Below, one piece after another: positions 12,837-24,456 of a stretch of DNA of 64,000 bases; position 1 is the first letter of the stretch; the number at the start of each line of letters is the position of its first letter. The DNA is from Calliopsis andreniformis. Taxonomy: Eukaryota; Arthropoda; Insecta; Hymenoptera; Andrenidae. The stretch is from assembly GCF_051401765.1 (NCBI RefSeq), contig NW_027480568.1, positions 372,001-436,000 of the forward strand, written 5' to 3'. The position numbers were made by a program, and so were the translations under genes. The notes below the pieces were generated by a model, which was not told the origin of the DNA, did not search any database, and saw only the letters and a list, made by a program, of their open reading frames with translations.

Positions 12837-13129
12837 TGAAGGCTGAGGATTCAGGATTGACGATTCAGGATTGAGGTTTGAGGACTGAGGATTGAGGATT
12901 GAGGATTGAGGATTGAGGATTGAGGATTGAAGACTGAGGATAGGGTATTGAGGTTTGAACATTGAGGATAGAGGATTGAGGTTTGAGGAGTCAAGATTGA
13001 GGATTGAGGATTGAGGATTGAGGGTTGAAGGTTGAGGATTGAGGATTGAGGATTGAGGATTGGGGATTGAGGATTGCGAATTGAAGATTCAGTATTGAGG
13101 ATTGAAGATTCAGAATTGAGGATGAGGAT

Positions 13130-13290
13130 TGAACATTGAATACTCAGTGTTGAGGGTTGAGTGATGAGAATTTATGTTTCTGGATAGAGATTTGAAGATT
13201 GCAGATTGAGTATTGAGTATTGAAAACTGTGAATTGAGGATATTCTATTGAGGATTGAGGATTGACAACTGAATGTTGAGGACTGAGGGC
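13130..13290 (+). repeat. Block A, class A2
   Basis: h3 TCAGTGT, h7 TTATGTT, h8 TCTGGAT, h16 TGAGGAT, h21 TGAATGT. It corresponds to 34756 (offset 21,626). Confidence 0.85.
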
Positions 13291-13716
13291 TGAAGATTGA
13301 GGATTCAGGATTGAGGATTCAGAAATGAGGTTTGAGGACTGAGGATTGAGGATTGAAGGTTGAGTATTGAGGATTGAAGGTTGAGGATTGAGGATTGAGG
13401 ATTGAGGATTGAGGATGAGGGCTGAGGGTTGAGGATTGAGGTTTGAGGACTAAGGACGGAGGATTGAGGATTGAGAATTGAGGATTGAGGATTGAGGATT
13501 GAAGATTGAGGATTGGGTATTGAGGATCGAAGAGTGAGGATTGAGGATTGAGGATTGAGGATTGAGGATTGAATATTGAGTATTGAGGATTGAAGATTGA
13601 CTATTGAGGATTGCGAATTGAGGATTGAGGATTGAGGATTGGGGATTGTAGATTGAGTATTGAGGATTGAATGTTGAGGATTGTGGATTGAGATTTGGGG
13701 ATTGAGGCTTGAATAT

Positions 13717-13876
13717 TGAGGATTGGGGCTGAGTGTTGAGGGTTGAGTGATGAGAATTGATGTTTGTGGATAGAGATTTGAAGATTGCCGGTTGAGTATT
13801 GAGTATTGAAAACTGTGAATTCATGATATTCTATTGAGGATTGAGGATTGACCACTGATTGTTGAGGACTGAGGGC
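13717..13876 (+). repeat. Block A, class A3 with a 6-base second unit
   Basis: h2 is TGGGGC (6 bases), h11 TGCCGGT, h16 TCATGAT, h20 TGACCAC. The same pattern occurs at 17942 and 35343. Confidence 0.85.
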
Positions 13877-14657
13877 TGAAGATTGAGGATTCAGGATTGA
13901 GGATTCAGGATTGAGGTTTGAGGACTGAGGATTGAGGATTGAGGATTGAGGATTGAGGATTGAGGATTGAAGACTGAGGATCGGGTATTGAGGATTGAAC
14001 ATTGAGGATTGAGGATTGAGGATTGAGGATTGAGTATTGAGAATTGAAGGTTGAATATTGATGAATGAAGATTGAGGATTGAGGATTGAAGGTCGTGGAT
14101 TGAGGACGAGGACTGAGGGTTGAGTATTGATACTTGAGGCCTGAGGATTGAGGATTGAGGATTGCGAATTGAGGATTGAGGATTTAAGATTGAGGATTGG
14201 GTATTGAGGATTGAAGAATGAGGATTGAGGATTGAGGGCAGAGGATTGAGGATTGAAGATTGACGATTCAGGATTGAGGATTGAGGATTGAGGATTGAGG
14301 ATTGAGGATTGAGGACTGAAGATTGAGTATTGAGGATTGAAGATTGAGGATTTAGGATTGAGGATTGAGGATTGAGGATTGAGGATTGAAGATTTAGTAC
14401 TGAGGATTGAAGATTAAGATTGAGGATTGAGGATTGAGGATTGAGGATTGAGGATTGAGGATTGAGGATTGAAGATTGAGTATTGAGGATTGAATATTGA
14501 GGATTGAGGATTGAGGATTGAGGATTGAGGATTGAAGATTGAGTACTGAGGGTTGAAGATTAAGAGTGAGGATTGAGGGTTGAGGACTGAGGATTGAGGA
14601 TTGAGGATTGAAGGTTCAGTATTGAGGATTGAAGATTGAGAATTGAGGATTGAGGGT

Positions 14658-14818
14658 TGAACATTGAGGACTGAGTGTTGAGGGTTGAGTGATGAGAATT
14701 GATGTTTGTGGATAGAGATTTGAAGATTGCAGATTGAGTATTGTGTATTGAAAACTGTGAATTGAGTATATTCTATTGAGGATTGAGGATTGACAACCGA
14801 TTGTTGAGGACTGAGGGC
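14658..14818 (+). repeat. Block A, class A1
   Basis: h13 TGTGTAT, h16 TGAGTAT, h21 CGATTGT; followed by GGGTTCCGG. This block lies inside the 0.83-kb segment missing near 35,771. Confidence 0.85.
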
Positions 14819-15355
14819 TGAAGATTGAGGGTTCCGGATTGAGGATTCAGAATTGAAATTTGAGGACTGAGCATTGAGGATTGAAGATTGAGTATTGAGG
14901 ATTGAAGATTGAGAATTGAGGATTGAGGATTGAGGATTGAGGTTGAGGGCTGAGGGTTGAGGATTGAAGACTGAGGATCGGGTATTGAGGATTGAACGTT
15001 GAGGATTGAGGATTGAGGATTGAGTATTGAGGATTGAGAATTGAAGGTTGAATATTGATGAATGAAGATTGAGGATTGAGGATTGAAGGTCGTGGATTGA
15101 GGACGAGGACTGAGGGTTGAGTATTGATACTTGAGGCCTGAGGATTGAGGATTGAGGATTGCGAATTGAGGATTGAGGATTTAAGATTGAGGATTGGGTA
15201 TTGAGGATTGAAGAATGAGGATTGAGGATTGAGGGCAGAGGATTGAGGATTGAAGATTGACGATTGAGGATTGAGGATTGAGGATTGAGGATTGAGGATT
15301 GAGGATTGAGGATTGAGGATTGAGGATTGAGGATTGAGAATTGAGGATTGAGAGT

Positions 15356-15516
15356 TGAACATTGAGGACTGAGTGTTGAGGGTTGAGCGATGAGAATTGA
15401 TGTTTGTGGATAGAGATTTGAAGATTGCAGATTGAGTATTGAGTATTGAAAACTGTGAATTGATGATATTCCATTGAGGATTGAGGATTGACAACTGATT
15501 GTTGAGGACTGAGGGC
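15356..15516 (+). repeat. Block A, class A4
   Basis: h5 TGAGCGA, h16 TGATGAT, h17 ATTCCAT. Confidence 0.85.
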
Positions 15517-15774
15517 TGAAGCTTGAGGATTCAGGATTGAGGATTCAGGATTGAGGTTTGAGGAGAGAGGACTGAGGTTTGAGGATTGAGGATTGAGAAT
15601 TGATGATTGAGGATTGAGGATTGAGGATTGAGGATTGAGGATTGAGGATTGAAGATTGAGTACTGAGGATTGAAGGTTAAGAGTGAGGATTGAGGGTTGA
15701 GGACTGAGGATTGAGGATTGAGGATTGAAGGTTCAGTATTGAGGATTGAAGATTGAGAATTGAGTATTGAGGTT

Positions 15775-15935
15775 TGAACATTGAGGACTGAGTGTTGAGG
15801 GTTGAGTGATGAGAATTGATGTTTGTGGATAGAGATTTGAAGATTGCAGATTGAGTATTGAGTATTGAAAACTGTGAATTGGTGATATTCCATTGAGGAT
15901 TGAGGATTGACAACTGATTGTTGAGGACTGAGGGC
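15775..15935 (+). repeat. Block A, class A4
   Basis: h16 TGGTGAT, h17 ATTCCAT. Counterparts at 20000 and 36571. Confidence 0.85.
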
Positions 15936-16242
15936 TGAAGCTTGAGGATTCAGGATTGAGGATTCAGGATTGAGGTTTGAGGAGAGAGGACTGAGGTTTG
16001 AGGATTGAGGATTGAGAATTGATGATTGAGGATTGAGGATTGAAGATTGAGGATTGGCAGTTGAGGATTGAACATTGAGGATTGAGGATTGAGGATTGAG
16101 GATTGAGGATTGAAGGTTGAATATTGATGAATGAAGATTGAGGATTGAGGATTGAGGGTTGTGGATTGAGAACGAGGACTGAGGGTTGAGTGTTGATGCC
16201 TGAGGTCTGAGGATTGAAGATTGAGAATTGAGTATTGAGGTT

Positions 16243-16291
16243 TGAACATTGAGGACTGAGTGTTGAGGGTTGAGTGATGAGAATTGAAATT
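16243..16291 (+). repeat. Deleted A block
   Basis: Units h1-h6 are intact and run straight into TGAAATT, the unit that normally lies downstream of an A1 block. Compared with 872, exactly 154 bp (22 units) is missing. GAATTGA is present at both deletion edges. Confidence 0.8.
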
Positions 16292-16675
16292 TGAGGACTG
16301 AGCATTGAGGATTGAAGATTGAGTATTGAGGATTGAAGATTGAGAATTGAGGATTGAGGATCGAGGATTGAGGATGAGGGCTAAGGGTTGAGGATTGAGG
16401 TTTGAGGACTGAGGACTGAGGATTGAGGATTGAGAATTGAGGATTGAGGATTGAGGGTTGAAGATTGAGGATTGGGTATTGAGGATTGAAGAATGTGGAT
16501 TGAGGATTGAGGATTGAGGATTGAGGATTGAAGATTGATTATTGAGGATTGAAGATTGACGATCGAGGATTGAGCATTGAGGATTGAGCATTGAGGATTC
16601 AGGATTGAAGATTGAGTATTGAGGATTGAAGGTTGAGGATTGTGGATTGAGGATTGAGGATTGAGTATTGAATAT

Positions 16676-16836
16676 TGAGGATTGGGGACTGAGTGTTGAG
16701 GGTTGAATGATGAGAATTGATGTTTATGGATAGAGATTTGAAGATTGCAGATTTAGTATTGAGTATTGAAAACAGTGAATTGATGATATTCTACTGAGGA
16801 TTGAGGATTGACAACTGATTGTTGAGGACTGAGGGC
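16676..16836 (+). repeat. Block A, class A4
   Basis: h5 TGAATGA, h8 TATGGAT, h12 TTAGTAT, h15 AGTGAAT, h17 ATTCTAC. Counterparts at 37472 and 38451. Confidence 0.85.
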
Positions 16837-17409
16837 TGAAGGTTGAGGATTCAGTATTGAGGATTCAGGATTGAGGTTTTAGGAGAGAGGACTGAGGATT
16901 GAGGGTTGGGGATTGAGAATTGAGGATTGAGGATTGAGGATTGAAGATTGAGGATTGGCTGTTGAGGATTGAACATTGAGGATTGAGGAGTGAGGATTGA
17001 GGATTGAGGATTGAAGGCTGAATATTGATGCATGAGGATTGAGGATTGAGGATTGAGGGTTGTGGATTGAGAACGAGGACTGGGGGTTGAATATTTATGA
17101 TTGAGGTCTGAGGATTGAGGATTGAGGATTGAGAATTGAGGATTGAGGATTGAGGATTGAAGATTGAGGATTGGGTATTGAGGATTGAGGATTGAGGATT
17201 GAAGATTGAGGATAGGGTATTGAGGATTGAAGAATGATGATTGAGGATTATGGATTGAGGATTGAGGATTGAATATTGATTATTGAGGATTGAAGATCGA
17301 CTATTGAGGATTGCGAATTGAGGATTGAGTGTTGGGGATTGAGGATTGAAGATTGAGTATTGCGGATTGACGGTTGAGGATTGTGGATTGAGGATTGAGG
17401 CTTGAATAT

Positions 17410-17570
17410 TGAGGATTGGGGACTGAGTGTTGAGGGTTGAGTGATGAGGATTGTTGTTTGTGGATAGAGATTTGAAGATTGCAGGTTGAGTATTGAGTAT
17501 TGAAAACTGTGAAATCATGATATTCTATTGAGGATTGAGGATGGACCACTGATTGTTGAGGACTGAGGGC
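17410..17570 (+). repeat. Block A, class A3
   Basis: h6 TGAGGAT, h7 TGTTGTT, h11 TGCAGGT, h16 TCATGAT, h20 GGACCAC. Counterparts at 38206 and 39185. Confidence 0.85.
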
Positions 17571-17941
17571 TGAAGATTGAGGATTCAGGATTGAGGATTC
17601 AGGATTGAGGTCTGAGGACTGAGGATTGAGGATTGAGGATTGAGGATTGAGGATTGAGAATTGAGGATTGAGGATTGAAGACTGAGGATTGGGTATTGAG
17701 GTTTGAACATTGAGGATTGAGGATTGAAGATTGAGGATTGGGTATTGAGGATCGAAGAGTGAGGATTGAGGATTGAGGATTGAGGATTGAGGATTGAATA
17801 TTGAGTATTGAGGATTGAAGATTGACTATTGAGGATTGCGAATTGAGGATTGAGGATTGAGGATTGGGGATTGTAGATTGAGTATTGAGGATTGAATGTT
17901 GAGGATTGTGGATTGAGATTTGGGGATTGAGGCTTGAATAT

Positions 17942-18101
17942 TGAGGATTGGGGCTGAGTGTTGAGGGTTGAGTGATGAGAATTGATGTTTGTGGATAGAG
18001 ATTTGAAGATTGCCGGTTGAGTATTGAGTATTGAAAACTGTGAATTCATGATATTCTATTGAGGATTGAGGATTGACCACTGATTGTTGAGGACTGAGGG
18101 C
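17942..18101 (+). repeat. Block A, class A3 with a 6-base second unit
   Basis: Copy of 13717 at 4,225 bp distance, with TGGGGC as h2 and TGCCGGT as h11. Confidence 0.85.
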
Positions 18102-18882
18102 TGAAGATTGAGGATTCAGGATTGAGGATTCAGGATTGAGGTTTGAGGACTGAGGATTGAGGATTGAGGATTGAGGATTGAGGATTGAGGATTCAAGACT
18201 GAGGATCGGGTATTGAGGATTGAACATTGAGGATTGAGGATTGAGGATTGAGGATTGAGTATTGAGAATTGAAGGTTGAATATTGATGAATGAAGATTGA
18301 GGATTGAGGATTGAAGGTCGTGGATTGAGGACGAGGACTGAGGGTTGAGTATTGATACCTGAGGCCTGAGGATTGAGGATTGAGGATTGCGAATTGAGGA
18401 TTGAGGATTTAAGATTGAGGATTGGGTATTGAGGATTGAAGAATGAGGATTGAGGATTGAGGGCAGAGGATTGAGGATTGAAGATTGACGATTCAGGATT
18501 GAGGATTGAGGATTGAGGATTGAGGATTGAGGATTGAGGACTGAAGATTGAGTATTGAGGATTGAAGATTGAGGATTGAGGATTGAGGATTGAGGATTGA
18601 GGATTGAGGATTGAAGATTTAGTACTGAGGATTGAAGATTAAGATTGAGGATTGAGGATTGAGGATTGAGGATTGAGGATTGAGGATTGAGGATTGAAGA
18701 TTGAGTATTGAGGATTGAATATTGAGGATTGAGGATTGAGGATTGAGGATTGAGGATTGAAGATTGAGTACTGAGGGTTGAAGATTAAGAGTGAGGATTG
18801 AGGGTTGAGGACTGAGGATTGAGGATTGAGGATTGAAGGTTCAGTATTGAGGATTGAAGATTGAGAATTGAGGATTGAGGGT

Positions 18883-19043
18883 TGAACATTGAGGACTGAG
18901 TGTTGAGGGTTGAGTGATGAGAATTGATGTTTGTGGATTGAGATTTGAAGATTGCAGATTGAGTATTGTGTATTGAAAACTGTGAATTGAGTATATTCTA
19001 TTGAGGATTGAGGATTGACAACCGATTGTTGAGGACTGAGGGC
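18883..19043 (+). repeat. Block A, class A1
   Basis: Copy of 14658, with h9 TGAGATT instead of AGAGATT; h13 TGTGTAT. Followed by GGGTTCCGG. Confidence 0.85.
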
Positions 19044-19580
19044 TGAAGATTGAGGGTTCCGGATTGAGGATTCAGAATTGAAATTTGAGGACTGAGCATT
19101 GAGGATTGAAGATTGAGTATTGAGGATTGAAGATTGAGAATTGAGGATTGAGGATTGAGGATTGAGGTTGAGGGCTGAGGGTTGAGGATTGAAGACTGAG
19201 GATCGGGTATTGAGGATTGAACATTGAGGATTGAGGATTGAGGATTGAGTATTGAGGATTGAGAATTGAAGGTTGAATATTGATGAATGAAGATTGAGGA
19301 TTGAGGATTGAAGGTCGTGGATTGAGGACGAGGACTGAGGGTTGAGTATTGATACTTGAAGCCTGAGGATTGAGGATTGAGGATTGCGAATTGAGGATTG
19401 AGGATTTAAGATTGAGGATTGGGTATTGAGGATTGAAGAATGAGGATTGAGGATTGAGGGCAGAGGATTGAGGATTGAAGATTGACGATTGAGGATTGAG
19501 GATTGAGGATTGAGGATTGAGGATTGAGGATTGAGGATTGAGGATTGAGGATTGAGGATTGAGAATTGAGGATTGAGGGT

Positions 19581-19741
19581 TGAACATTGAGGACTGAGTG
19601 TTGAGGGTTGAGTGATGAGAATTGATGTTTGTGGATAGAGATTTGAAGATTGCAGATTGAGTATTGAGTATTAAAAACTGTGAATTGATGATATTCCATT
19701 GAGGATTGAGGATTGACAACTGATTGTTGAGGACTGAGGGC
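19581..19741 (+). repeat. Block A, class A4
   Basis: Copy of 15356, with h14 TAAAAAC, h16 TGATGAT and h17 ATTCCAT. Confidence 0.85.
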
Positions 19742-19999
19742 TGAAGCTTGAGGATTCAGGATTGAGGATTCAGGATTGAGGTTTGAGGAGAGAGGACTGA
19801 GGTTTGAGGATTGAGGATTGAGAATTGATGATTGAGGATTGAGGATTGAGGATTGAGGATTGAGGATTGAGGATTGAAGATTGAGTACTGAGGATTGAAG
19901 GTTAAGAGTGAGGATTGAGGGTTGAGGACTGAGGATTGAGGATTGAGGATTGAAGGTTCAGTATTGAGGATTGAAGATTGAGAATTGAGTATTGAGGTT

Positions 20000-20160
20000 T
20001 GAACATTGAGGACTGAGTGTTGAGGGTTGAGTGATGAGAATTGATGTTTGTGGATAGAGATTTGAAGATTGCAGATTGAGTATTGAGTATTGAAAACTGT
20101 GAATTGGTGATATTCCATTGAGGATTGAGGATTGACGACTGATTGTTGAGGACTGAGGGC
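20000..20160 (+). repeat. Block A, class A4
   Basis: Copy of 15775, with h16 TGGTGAT, h17 ATTCCAT and h20 TGACGAC. Confidence 0.85.
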
Positions 20161-20467
20161 TGAAGCTTGAGGATTCAGGATTGAGGATTCAGGATTGAGG
20201 TTTGAGGAGAGAGGACTGAGGTTTGAGGATTGAGGATTGAGAATTGATGATTGAGGATTGAGGATTGAAGATTGAGGATTGGCAGTTGAGGATTGAACAT
20301 TGAGGATTGAGGATTGAGGATTGAGGATTGAGGATTGAAGGTTGAATATTGATGAATGAAGATTGAGGATTGAGGATTGAGGGTTGTGGATTGAGAACGA
20401 GGACTGAGGGTTGAGTGTTGATGCCTGAGGTCTGAGGATTGAAGATTGAGAATTGAGTATTGAGGTT

Positions 20468-20516
20468 TGAACATTGAGGACTGAGTGTTGAGGGTTGAGT
20501 GATGAGAATTGAAATT
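20468..20516 (+). repeat. Deleted A block
   Basis: Same 154-bp deletion joint as at 16243, carried along by the 4,225-bp offset duplication. Confidence 0.8.
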
Positions 20517-20900
20517 TGAAGACTGAGCATTGAGGATTGAAGATTGAGTATTGAGGATTGAAGATTGAGAATTGAGGATTGAGGATCGAGGATTGAGGAT
20601 GAGGGCTAAGGGTTGAGGATTGAGGTTTGAGGACTAAGGACAGAGGATTGAGGGTTGAGAATTGAGGATTGAGCATTGAGGATTGAAGATTGAGGATTTG
20701 GTATTGAGGATCGAAGAATGAGGATTGAGGATTGAGGATTGAGGATTGAGGATTGAACATTGAGTATTGAGGATTGAAGATTGACTATTGAGGATTGCGA
20801 ATTGAGGATTGAGGATTGAGGATTGAGGATTCAAGATTGAGTATTGAGGATTGAGTGTTGAGGATTGTGGATTGAGGATTGAGGATTGAGGCTTGAATAT

Positions 20901-21061
20901 TGAGGATTGGGGACTGAGTGTTGAGGGTTGAGTGTTGTGAATTGATGTTTGTGGATAGAGATTTGAAGATTGCAGGTTGAGTATTGAGTATTGAAAACTG
21001 TGAGTTCATGATATTGTATTGAGGATTGAGGATTGACCACCGATTGTTGAGGACTGAGGGC
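20901..21061 (+). repeat. Block A, class A3
   Basis: h5 TGAGTGT, h6 TGTGAAT, h15 TGTGAGT, h17 ATTGTAT, h20 TGACCAC, h21 CGATTGT. Counterpart at 39845. Confidence 0.85.
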
Positions 21062-21180
21062 TGAAGATTGAGGATTCAGGATTGAGGATTCAGGATTGAG
21101 GTTTGAGGACTGAGGATTGAGGGTTGAGGATCGAGGATTGAGCATTCACGCTTGAGGATTGAGGATTGAGGATGGAGGAT

Positions 21181-21369
21181 TGAAGAGAGAGGACTGAGTG
21201 TTGAGGATTGAGTGTTGAGGATTGATGTTTGAGGATTGAGATTTGATTATTGAATATTTTGGAACGAGTATTCAACCATGAGAATTCAGTATATTCTATT
21301 GAGTATTGAGAATTGAGGATTGATGGTTGAGTATTGAGGATTGATGTATGAGGGTTGTGTGTTGAATAT
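21181..21369 (+). repeat. Block B
   Basis: Reference copy of the 27-unit paralogue of A. It begins TGAAGAG. Its core includes TGATGTT, TGATTAT, TTTGGAA, CGAGTAT, TCAACCA and the shared ATTCTAT, and it ends TGTGTGT then TGAATAT. Confidence 0.82.
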
Positions 21370-21446
21370 TGAGGATTGAGGATTGAGGATTGAAGGTTGA
21401 ATATTGATGAATGAAGATTGAGGATTGAGGATTGAAGGTCGTGGAT

Positions 21447-21465
21447 TGAGGACGAGGACGAGGAC
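21447..21465 (+). repeat. Doubled 6-base slip unit
   Basis: TGAGGAC is followed by two GAGGAC hexamers instead of the usual one. The duplicated counterpart at about 40,381 has only one, so the extra hexamer arose or was lost after that duplication. Confidence 0.85.
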
Positions 21466-21773
21466 TGAGGGTTGAGTATTGATACTTGAGGCCTGAGGAT
21501 TGAGGATTGAGGATTTAAGATTGAGGATTGGGTATTGAGGATTGAAGAATGAGGATTGAGGATTGAGGGCAGAGGATTGAGGATTGAAGATTGACGATTG
21601 AGGATTGAGGATTGAGGATTGAGGATTGAGGATTGAGGATTGAGGGTTGAGGATTGAGTATTGAGGATTGAAGATTGAGGATTGAGGATTGAGGATTGAG
21701 GATTGAGGATTGAGGATTGAGGACTGAGGATTGAAGATTGAGGATTGAGGATTGAGGATTGAGGGTTGAGCAT

Positions 21774-21850
21774 TGAGTATTGAAAACTGTGAAATCATGA
21801 TATTCTATTGAGGATTGAGGATGGACCACTGATTGTTGAGGACTGAGGGC
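21774..21850 (+). repeat. Rear-only A block fragment (A3 type)
   Basis: Only units h13-h23 are present, with h16 TCATGAT and h20 GGACCAC. The front twelve units are replaced by ordinary repeats. It lies in the 2.0-kb segment absent near 40.55 kb. Confidence 0.8.
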
Positions 21851-21913
21851 TGAAGATTGAGGATTCAGGATTGAGGATTCACGCTTGAGGATTGAGGATT
21901 GAGGATGGAGGAT

Positions 21914-22102
21914 TGAAGAGAGAGGACTGAGTGTTGAGGATTGAGTGTTGAGGATTGATGTTTGAGGATTGAGATTTGATTATTGAATATTTTGGAATGA
22001 GTATTCAACCATGAGAATTCAGTATATTCTACTGAGTATTGAGAACTGAGGATTGATGGTTGAGTATTGAGGATTGATGTATGAGGGTTGTGTGTTGAAT
22101 AT
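21914..22102 (+). repeat. Block B
   Basis: Second B copy, 733 bp after the first. It has TTTGGAA then TGAGTAT (first copy CGAGTAT) and ATTCTAC for the shared unit. Confidence 0.82.
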
Positions 22103-22674
22103 TGAGGATTGAGGATTGAGGATTGAGGATTGAGAATTGAGGATTGAAGGTTGAATATTGATGAATGAAGATTGAGGATTGAGGATTGAAGGTCGTGGAT
22201 TGAGGACGAGGACTGAGGGTTGAGTATTGATACTTGAGGCCTGAGGATTGAGGATTGAGGATTGCGAATTGAGGATTGAGGATTTAAGATTGAGGATTGG
22301 GTATTGAGGATTGAAGAATGAGGATTGAGGATTGAGGGCAGAGGATTGAGGATTGAAGATTGACGATTGAGGATTGAGGATTGAGTATTGAGGATTGAGG
22401 ATTGAGGATTGAGGATTGAAGATTGAATATTGAGGATTGAAGATTGAGGATTGAGGATTGAGGATTGAGGATTGAGGATTGAAGATTGAGTACTGAGGAT
22501 TGAAGATAAAGAGTGAGTATTGAGGGTTGAGGACTGAGGATTGAGGATTGAGGATTGAAGGTTCAGTATTGAGGATTGAAGATTGAGAATTGAGGATTGA
22601 GCATTGAAGATTGAGTATTGAGGATTGAAGGTTGAGGATTGTGGATTGAGGATTGAGGATTGAGCATTGAATAT

Positions 22675-22835
22675 TGAGGATTGGGGACTGAGTGTTGAGG
22701 GTTGAATGATGAGAATTGATGTTTGTGGATGGAGATTTGAAGATTGCAGATTGAGTATTGAGTATTGAAAACTGTGAATTGATGATATTCTATTGAGGAT
22801 TGAGGATTGACATCTGATTGCTGAGGACTGAGTGC
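22675..22835 (+). repeat. Block A, class A4
   Basis: h5 TGAATGA, h9 GGAGATT, h16 TGATGAT, h20 TGACATC, h23 TGAGTGC. Counterpart at 62680. Confidence 0.85.
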
Positions 22836-23799
22836 TGAAGCTTGAGGATTCAGGATTGAGGATTCAGGATTGAGGTTTGAGGAGAGAGGACTGAGGATTT
22901 AGGATTGAGAATTGAGAATTGAGGATTGAGGATTGAGGACTGAAGATTGAGAATTGGCTGTTGAGGATTGAACATTGAGGATTGAGGACTGAGTATTGAG
23001 GATTGAGGATTGAAGGTTGAATATTGATGAACGAAGATTGAGGATAGAGGATTGAGGGTTATGGGTTGCGAACGAGGACTGAGGGTTGAGTGTTGATGCC
23101 TGAGGTCTGATGATTGAGGATTGAGGATTGCGAACTGAGGATTGAGGATTGAGGATTGAAGATTGTGGGTTGGGTATTGAGGATAGAAGAATGAGGATTG
23201 AAGAATGAGGATTGAAGAATGAGGATTGGGGATTGAGTATTGAGGATTGAGGATTGAATATTGGGTATTGAGGATTGAATATTGAGGATTGAGGATTGAG
23301 GATTGAGGATTGAGGATTGAGGATTGATGATTGAGTATTGAGGATTGATGATTGAGGATTGACGATTGAGGATTGAGGATCGAGGATTGAGGATTGAGGA
23401 TTGAAGATTGAGGATTGAGGATTGTGGATTGAGGATTGAGGGTTGTGGATTGAGGACGAGGACTGAGGGTTGAATATTTATGATTGAGGCCTGAGGATTG
23501 AGGATTGAGGATTGAGAATTGAGGATTGAGGATTGAGGATTGAGGATTGAGGATTGGGTATTGAGGATTGAGGATTGAGGATTGAAGATTGAGGATAGGG
23601 TATTGAGGATTGAAGAATGATGATTGAGGATTATGGATTGAGGATTAAGGATTGAATATTGAGTATTGAGGATTGAAGATCGACTATTGAGGATTGCGAA
23701 TTGAGGATTGAGGGTTGGGGATTGAGGATTGAAGATTGAGTATTGAGGATTCAAGGTTGAGGATTGTGGATTGAGGATTGAGGATTGAGGCTTGAATAT

Positions 23800-23960
23800 T
23801 GAGGATTGGGGACTGAGTGTTGAGGGTTGAGTGATGAGGATTGATGTTTGTGGATAGAGATTTGAAGATTGCAGGTTGAGTATTGAGTATTGAAAACTGT
23901 GAATTCATGATATTCTATTGAGGATTGAGGATGGACCACTGATTGTTGAGGACTGAGGGC
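23800..23960 (+). repeat. Block A, class A3
   Basis: h6 TGAGGAT, h11 TGCAGGT, h15 TGTGAAT, h16 TCATGAT, h20 GGACCAC. Counterpart at 40723. Confidence 0.85.
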
Positions 23961-24295
23961 TGAAGATTGAGGATTCAGGATTGAGGGTTCAGGATTGTGG
24001 ATTGAGGATTGAGGATTGAGGATTGAATATTGAGGATTGGGTATTGAGGATTGAAGAATGTGGATTGAGGATTGAGGATCGAGGATTGAGGATTGAGGAT
24101 TGAGGATTGAAGATTGAGTATTGAGGATTGAAGATTGAGGATTGAGGATTGAGGATTGAGGATTGAGGATTGAAGATTGAGTACTGAGGATTGAAGATTA
24201 AGATTGAGGATTGAGGTTTGAGGACTGAGGATGGAGGATTGAGGATTGAAGGTTCAGTATTGAGGATTGAAGATTGAGTATTCAGGATTGAGGAT

Positions 24296-24456
24296 TGAAC
24301 ATTGAGGACTGAGTGTTGAGGGTTGAGTGATGAGAATTGATGTTTGTGGATAGAGATTTGAAGATTGCAGATTGAGTATTGAGTATTGAAAACTGTGAAA
24401 TGAGTATATTCTATTGAGGATTGAGGATTGACAACTGATTGTTGAGGACTGAGGAC
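24296..24456 (+). repeat. Block A, class A1
   Basis: h15 TGTGAAA, h16 TGAGTAT, h23 TGAGGAC; followed by GGGTTCCGG. Counterpart at 41219. Confidence 0.85.

Larger units (their letters stand above)
10848..12960 (+). repeat. Higher-order repeat unit d, incomplete
   Basis: Fourth copy, with A blocks A1 (11378), A2 (11740) and A3 (12676). It keeps the A2 block, like unit a. Homology to the 3.5-kb unit fades near 12,960, where a GATAGGGTATTGAGG landmark leads into the next domain. It contains no gene. Confidence 0.72.
12961..20635 (+). repeat. Domain with a 2.9-kb block in two copies 4,225 bp apart
   Basis: Bases about 13,500-16,410 recur at about 17,725-20,635 with a constant offset of 4,225 bp. 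The stretch between them (about 16,411-17,724) lies outside the duplicated block and recurs instead at 37.2-38.5 kb. Landmarks shared by both copies include an A3 block whose second unit is the 6-base TGGGGC (13717 and 17942), an A1 block (14658 and 18883), two A4 blocks ending in ATTCCAT, and an A block with an internal deletion (16243 and 20468). It contains no gene. Confidence 0.8.

Noticed and set aside
21241..21300. AT-rich ATTTGATTATTGAATATTTT stretch in block B as a promoter or origin element
   Set aside because: It is explained by block B units (TGATTAT, TGAATAT, TTTGGAA), is short, and has no associated gene or other signal.
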